Shown: positions 5,960 through 10,345 of the stretch, in pieces
Numbering within the stretch: the first letter of the stretch is position 1
Layout of the letters: each line of letters opens with the position of its first letter
Assembly (NCBI GenBank): GCA_964429265.1
Contig: CAYSBK010000078.1
Location: forward strand, 1-10,345
DNA length: 10,345 nt
Direction: 5' to 3'
Source: CAYSBK01 sp964429265
GTDB taxonomy: Bacteria > Planctomycetota > Phycisphaerae > Sedimentisphaerales > Anaerobacaceae
The notes under the pieces: model-generated
Databases searched by the model: none
What the model was told of the DNA's origin: nothing
What the model saw: the letters and a program-made list of their open reading frames with translations, nothing else
Translations under genes and position numbers: made by a program

Positions 5960-7093
5960 ATGTTCAGCGGCTCCGAGAAGATAAGCAGGCGCGGGTTGCT
6001 TGCCCGCGGGGCGGGCCTTGCGGGGGCGTCGGTACTGGGTGGAGTCCGGCCTTCGGCTTCGGCATTGTCGGGCCGGGGCGGTTCGGCCCGGCGCATCAAG
6101 GTCGGTCAGATCGGCACCGCCCATCCGCACGCGCGCGGCAAGATGGAGACGCTGCGCAAACTGCGCGATGATTTCGAGGTGGTGGGCATCGTCGAGCCGG
6201 ATGCCCGGCGGCGACAGGCTGCACAGGAAAAGTCCGCCTATCGCGGGCTGAAGTGGATCAGCGAGAAGGAGCTTCTCGATACGGCCGGCCTGCAGGCTGT
6301 GGCGGTCGAGACGACCGAAAGCGAACTGGTGCCGACGGCTCTTCGCTGCGTGGCCGCCGGTATGCACGTGCATATAGACAAGCCGCCCGGTGAATCGCTC
6401 GGTGCGTACAGGCGGTTGCTGGAGCAAGCAAGGCGTCGGAAGCTGGTGGTTCAGCCGGGCTATATGTTCCGGTACAATCCGGCGTTCAGGTTTTGCTTCA
6501 AGGCCGTTCGGGAGGGCTGGCTGGGAGACGTTTTCGAGGTTGACGGTGTAATCAGCAAGAAGATAAGCGACTCCCGGCGGAAGGATTGGCTGAAGTATAC
6601 CGGTGGGACGATGTACAACCTGGGAAGCCACCTGGTCGATGCGCTGGTGGCGGTACTGGGTAAGCCCGACCGCATCACTGCATACGTCAGGTCCACCAGG
6701 AGCGAGCTGGACGCGCTCAAGGATAACCAGTTGGCGGTGTTCGAGTACCCGGGCGCGATTGCGACAATCAAAAGCAGCGTTCTGGAGGTCGAAGGAGGCA
6801 GCCGTCGGCAATTCGTAGTCTGCGGGACGCGCGGGACGATAGACATCCGGCCTCTGGAGCCGCCGCGTTTGAAACTTGCGCTGGAGCAGCCTCGCGGCGG
6901 GTACAAAAAGGGTTATCAGGAAGTGACACTGCCGCAGATGCCGGGGCGGTATGATGAGCAGCTCATAGACTTTGCAAAAATGATTCGCGGCCAGAAGCAG
7001 CCGGATTATTCCGCCGAACACGATTTGACGGTGCACGAGGCGGTGCTGCGTGCGAGCGGCTTGCCCCTTGAGCCGACGGGTGGCAGGGGTTGA
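5960..7093 (+). CDS. Tat-exported Gfo/Idh/MocA family oxidoreductase
   Basis: A 377-residue NAD(P)-dependent oxidoreductase. The N-terminus is a twin-arginine signal: S9-R10-R11-G12-L13-L14 followed by a Gly/Ala-rich h-region and probable cleavage near residue 36. The protein is thus expected to fold with cofactor in the cytoplasm and then cross the membrane. Residues 45-160 are a Rossmann fold: RIKVGQIGTAHPHARGK (45-61) is the nucleotide loop with a variant GxxG, then VVGIVEPDARRR (74-85). The family EKP signature appears as IDKPPGESL (139-147), with K141 as the likely catalytic Lys. The C-terminal substrate domain has GGTMYNLGSHLVDAL (215-229), giving H224 and D227 of the usual GxHxxD motif. 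Relatives oxidise or epimerise sugars, inositols and amino sugars; some exported members are glycosidases (GH109). Third in the operon. Substrate and direction are not readable from sequence. Confidence 0.9.
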   Translation: MFSGSEKISRRGLLARGAGLAGASVLGGVRPSASALSGRGGSARRIKVGQIGTAHPHARGKMETLRKLRDDFEVVGIVEPDARRRQAAQEKSAYRGLKWISEKELLDTAGLQAVAVETTESELVPTALRCVAAGMHVHIDKPPGESLGAYRRLLEQARRRKLVVQPGYMFRYNPAFRFCFKAVREGWLGDVFEVDGVISKKISDSRRKDWLKYTGGTMYNLGSHLVDALVAVLGKPDRITAYVRSTRSELDALKDNQLAVFEYPGAIATIKSSVLEVEGGSRRQFVVCGTRGTIDIRPLEPPRLKLALEQPRGGYKKGYQEVTLPQMPGRYDEQLIDFAKMIRGQKQPDYSAEHDLTVHEAVLRASGLPLEPTGGRG

Positions 7094-7123
7094 GCATAGC
7101 AGGAAGGCGTCAGATGAAGCAGT

Positions 7124-7129
7124 AGGGGG
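7124..7129 (+). promoter_or_regulatory. Ribosome binding site for the SUMF1-sialidase gene
   Basis: AGGGGG, 8 nt before ATG 7138, is well placed in the 44-bp gap after the oxidoreductase stop. The Sec signal follows directly, so the start is well supported. Confidence 0.5.
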
Positions 7130-7137
7130 TTTGCAGA

Positions 7138-9834
<2,697 letters not shown>

Positions 9835-10062
9835 ATTCGAACGGCAGGGGGGCAGGCGCACTGCAACCGAATAGCCTTTGTGCGGCTTTAGCCGCGGACA
9901 TCGGGCTGATTCATCGTTCGGTGTTCGCTGTCCGTTTAGTCGACGGGACTTGGGTCCCCGCTGTTAGTGTGTTCGGCCGGTCGAGTGGCTTCAAAGGCCC
10001 CGGTGCCGGCGCGCATCTTCACGTTGGGGCCCCTAAGCATAAATCTTTTCAAGCGCCGTGCG

Positions 10063-10080
10063 GGCCGGCGACGGCCGTTC
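10063..10080 (+). terminator. Weak terminator-like GNRA hairpin
   Basis: GGCCG-GCGA-CGGCC is a strong 5-bp GC stem with a GCGA tetraloop, followed by GTTCTT rather than a clean T run. It could stop transcription of the operon about 230 bp after its last stop codon, or be part of a structured RNA. Confidence 0.2.
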
Positions 10081-10252
10081 TTGGATGGCCGGAGCGTTTC
10101 TGGGATTTCCTGGAAGATAGGAGCAGGGGTATGCCGACGGTGGGGCGTCCGCCACGTCTGCCGATAGTGTACTTTGCGCTGCGTGGGCCCAGTGACACCG
10201 ATGCGCCGCGCTTGATGAGGTTCGGCGTCAGGCCCGGGCTATTCTTATCCTC

Positions 10253-10345
10253 TTGAAGAATCGAAGGCCCATACCGTCGCCACATTATACTGCTGAGGGC
10301 CGCCTCTACAAGTGGCACAAATGGGGCATTGCGTCCAACAAACCG
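10253..10345 (+). CDS. Possible 5' end of an unrecognised gene (runs off right edge)
   Basis: From TTG 10253 the frame is open to the last base (31 codons). It reads LKNRRPIPSPHYTAEG then RLYKWHKWGIASNKP, with a basic N-terminus and a Trp/His/Lys-rich segment that looks more like real protein than the neighbouring frames. The frame is open back to 10196, where an upstream TGA closes it, with no ATG or GTG in between. No Shine-Dalgarno precedes the TTG, and the competing minus-strand frame is also open to the edge. I do not recognise a family. Confidence 0.15.
   Translation, partial: MKNRRPIPSPHYTAEGRLYKWHKWGIASNKP

Larger units (their letters stand above)
9835..10345. other. Unassigned 511-bp region with several GC-rich hairpins
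   Basis: No recognisable gene is present. Plus-strand open frames here (a GTG frame overlapping the previous stop at 9831, and smaller ones) and the minus frame 10318-10049 have no family resemblance, no Shine-Dalgarno and unconvincing composition. Short hairpins occur at 9882-9895 (GCGGC-TTTA-GCCGC), 9945-9958 (GGGAC-TTGG-GTCCC) and 10063-10076 (GGCCG-GCGA-CGGCC, with a GNRA-type loop), plus the palindrome GGGGCCCC at 10026-10033. None has a proper T run, so no confident terminator for the operon can be named. The last 93 bases hold an open plus-strand frame with a plausible protein-like translation. Confidence 0.5.

Noticed and set aside
9882..9895. Hairpin GCGGC-TTTA-GCCGC as the operon terminator
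   Set aside because: It is followed by GC-rich sequence with no T run, so it does not meet the pattern of an intrinsic terminator.

Overview
The window looks like a piece of a planctomycete chromosome, most likely of the Phycisphaerae/Sedimentisphaerales type. This placement is inferred from gene content: a planctomycete-style prepilin (FTLIELLVVIAIIALL N-terminus, degenerate H-X9-DG motif, Trp-rich tail), exported Calx-beta and SUMF1 proteins, and a Tat-exported Gfo/Idh/MocA oxidoreductase. The DNA is GC-rich by eye. I see no rRNA, tRNA, CRISPR array, insertion sequence or phage gene.

Left half, minus strand (read from 3629 down to 1): a type II secretion-type pseudopilin (3629-2853), a secreted Calx-beta protein with the same unknown module on both sides of two Calx-beta repeats (2627-534), and the first 159 residues of a putative Cys-rich lipoprotein (478 to beyond the left edge). 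All three are predicted to be envelope or exported proteins. The gaps are 225 bp (with hairpins) and 55 bp.

Right half, plus strand: four genes that look like one operon. They are a uroporphyrinogen decarboxylase/corrinoid methyltransferase-like protein (3864-4964), a dihydrodipicolinate synthase/N-acetylneuraminate lyase-family aldolase (4967-5884), a Tat-exported Gfo/Idh/MocA oxidoreductase (5960-7093) and a large secreted protein (7138-9834) that joins a cysteine-less SUMF1 domain, a four-Asp-box sialidase-like propeller and a lectin-like C-terminus. Gaps are 2, 75 and 44 bp. The two groups diverge from a 234-bp intergenic region (3630-3863) with a plausible promoter on each strand.

The plus-strand set suggests, by inference only, a small system for using sugars or sugar acids. 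An exported propeller protein and an exported oxidoreductase would act on a glycan or its products, and a cytoplasmic pyruvate-type aldolase would cleave a keto acid. The UroD-like protein does not fit this simply. No substrate can be read from the sequence. The last 511 bp (9835-10345) hold no gene I can recognise, only several GC-rich hairpins and a possible reading frame running off the right edge.
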